6,194 bases of DNA from Planctomycetales bacterium (GTDB taxonomy: Bacteria > Planctomycetota > Planctomycetia > Pirellulales > Thermoguttaceae). Made by a program: the position numbers and the translations under genes. Positions 5,888 through 6,194 of the stretch are shown piece by piece. The DNA lies in the NCBI GenBank assembly GCA_007122045.1, contig SKJM01000312.1, forward strand, positions 1-6,194, given 5' to 3'. The notes below the pieces were generated by a model, which ran no database searches, was not told where the DNA came from, and saw only the letters and a list, made by a program, of their open reading frames with translations. Within the stretch, counting starts at the first letter, position 1. Each line of letters starts with the position of its first letter.

Positions 5888-6194
5888 ATGATGAAGTTGG
5901 GACTGCCCGGCTGGATTTTTGTGTTGGCCGTCCTCGCCGCCTTGGCCGGTTGCCCGGCGCCGGACCCGGTCCCGCCGGACCCCGAGGATGTTCCACCCGT
6001 CGACCTGGTCGAGCCCTTGCCGGAGGACATGACCGAGCCCGTCGAGCCGGAAGTGGACGAGCCCGACGAGGTCACCCTGTCGCCCGAGGCCCAGGCCGCC
6101 GTGGCGATGGTCGAGGATTTCGGCGGGAAGGTTCGCCGGGACGAGGCGGGCCGCGTGATTGCGGTCGATCTCAGCGAGCAGGTCGTTTCCGACG
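5888..6194 (+). CDS. Lipoprotein, probably leucine-rich-repeat type, cut by window edge
   Basis: The first 102 codons are present. Residues 1-22 form a lipoprotein signal: MMKLG, a hydrophobic core WIFVLAVLAALA, and lipobox LAGC with the lipidated Cys at 22. Residues 23-61 are a Pro- and acid-rich spacer with 13 prolines and 15 Asp/Glu, likely an extended tether away from the membrane. From residue 64, a helix (SPEAQAAVAMVEDFGG) leads into KVRRDEAGRVIAVDLSEQVVSD. This pattern typically opens the leucine-rich-repeat domains of planctomycete lipoproteins, where repeats of the LxxLxxLxL kind follow. Those repeats lie beyond the window, so the LRR call is inference. A purine-rich ribosome site (GAGGGAG, 5879-5885) overlaps the stop of the HEAT gene, indicating coupled translation. 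Either ATG (5888 or 5891) is possible; the second has better spacing for GGAG. It would act in the periplasm or at the cell surface, probably in binding. Confidence 0.85.
   Translation, partial: MMKLGLPGWIFVLAVLAALAGCPAPDPVPPDPEDVPPVDLVEPLPEDMTEPVEPEVDEPDEVTLSPEAQAAVAMVEDFGGKVRRDEAGRVIAVDLSEQVVSD

Noticed and set aside
5217..5996. Open frame of 259 codons on the minus strand opposite the HEAT-repeat gene
   Set aside because: No recognisable motif, and it crosses the gene boundaries of the well-supported HEAT and lipoprotein genes.

Overview
The window looks like a piece of a GC-rich planctomycete chromosome (or a close relative in the PVC group). The evidence is the gene mix. It has a Tat-exported Gfo/Idh/MocA oxidoreductase, a secreted DUF4838 protein, a small HEAT-repeat protein, and a lipoprotein whose mature start reads like planctomycete leucine-rich-repeat lipoproteins. 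This assignment is inferred from protein families; there is no rRNA or other phylogenetic marker here.

Layout. Positions 1-569 (minus) hold the first 189 codons of a restriction enzyme with a PD-(D/E)XK nuclease site; the gene runs off the left edge. Positions 570-658 are intergenic and carry an inverted repeat built on a GGGAC-N-GTCCC core. Positions 659-925 (minus) encode a short predicted lipoprotein of unknown function with a plausible promoter in the 127-base gap behind it. Positions 1053-3584 (minus) encode an 843-residue secreted DUF4838 protein. A 307-base divergent intergenic region (3585-3891) carries a good sigma70-type promoter for the DUF4838 gene, a weaker candidate for the rightward genes, and two mutually exclusive GC-rich hairpins in the rightward leader. 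Rightward genes are the Gfo/Idh/MocA oxidoreductase (3892-5229), the HEAT-repeat protein (5298-5879) and the start of the lipoprotein gene (5888 to the right edge). The last two are almost contiguous, so the three may form one transcription unit.

How the genes may work together. DUF4838 proteins and exported Gfo/Idh/MocA oxidoreductases are both linked to carbohydrate use, so the divergent pair may be a small unit for modifying or breaking down a sugar polymer outside the cytoplasm. This is inference, as the substrate cannot be read from the sequence. The HEAT-repeat protein has no export signal and would act in the cytoplasm, possibly as a binding or assembly partner of the oxidoreductase before its export. 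The restriction gene appears unrelated. I found no tRNA, rRNA, CRISPR array, insertion sequence or convincing intrinsic terminator. Several very long open frames opposite the real genes are by-products of high-GC codon use. I see no clearly new multi-gene system. The most interesting points are the oxidoreductase/HEAT pairing, the cysteine cluster in the DUF4838 protein, and the repeat beside the restriction gene.
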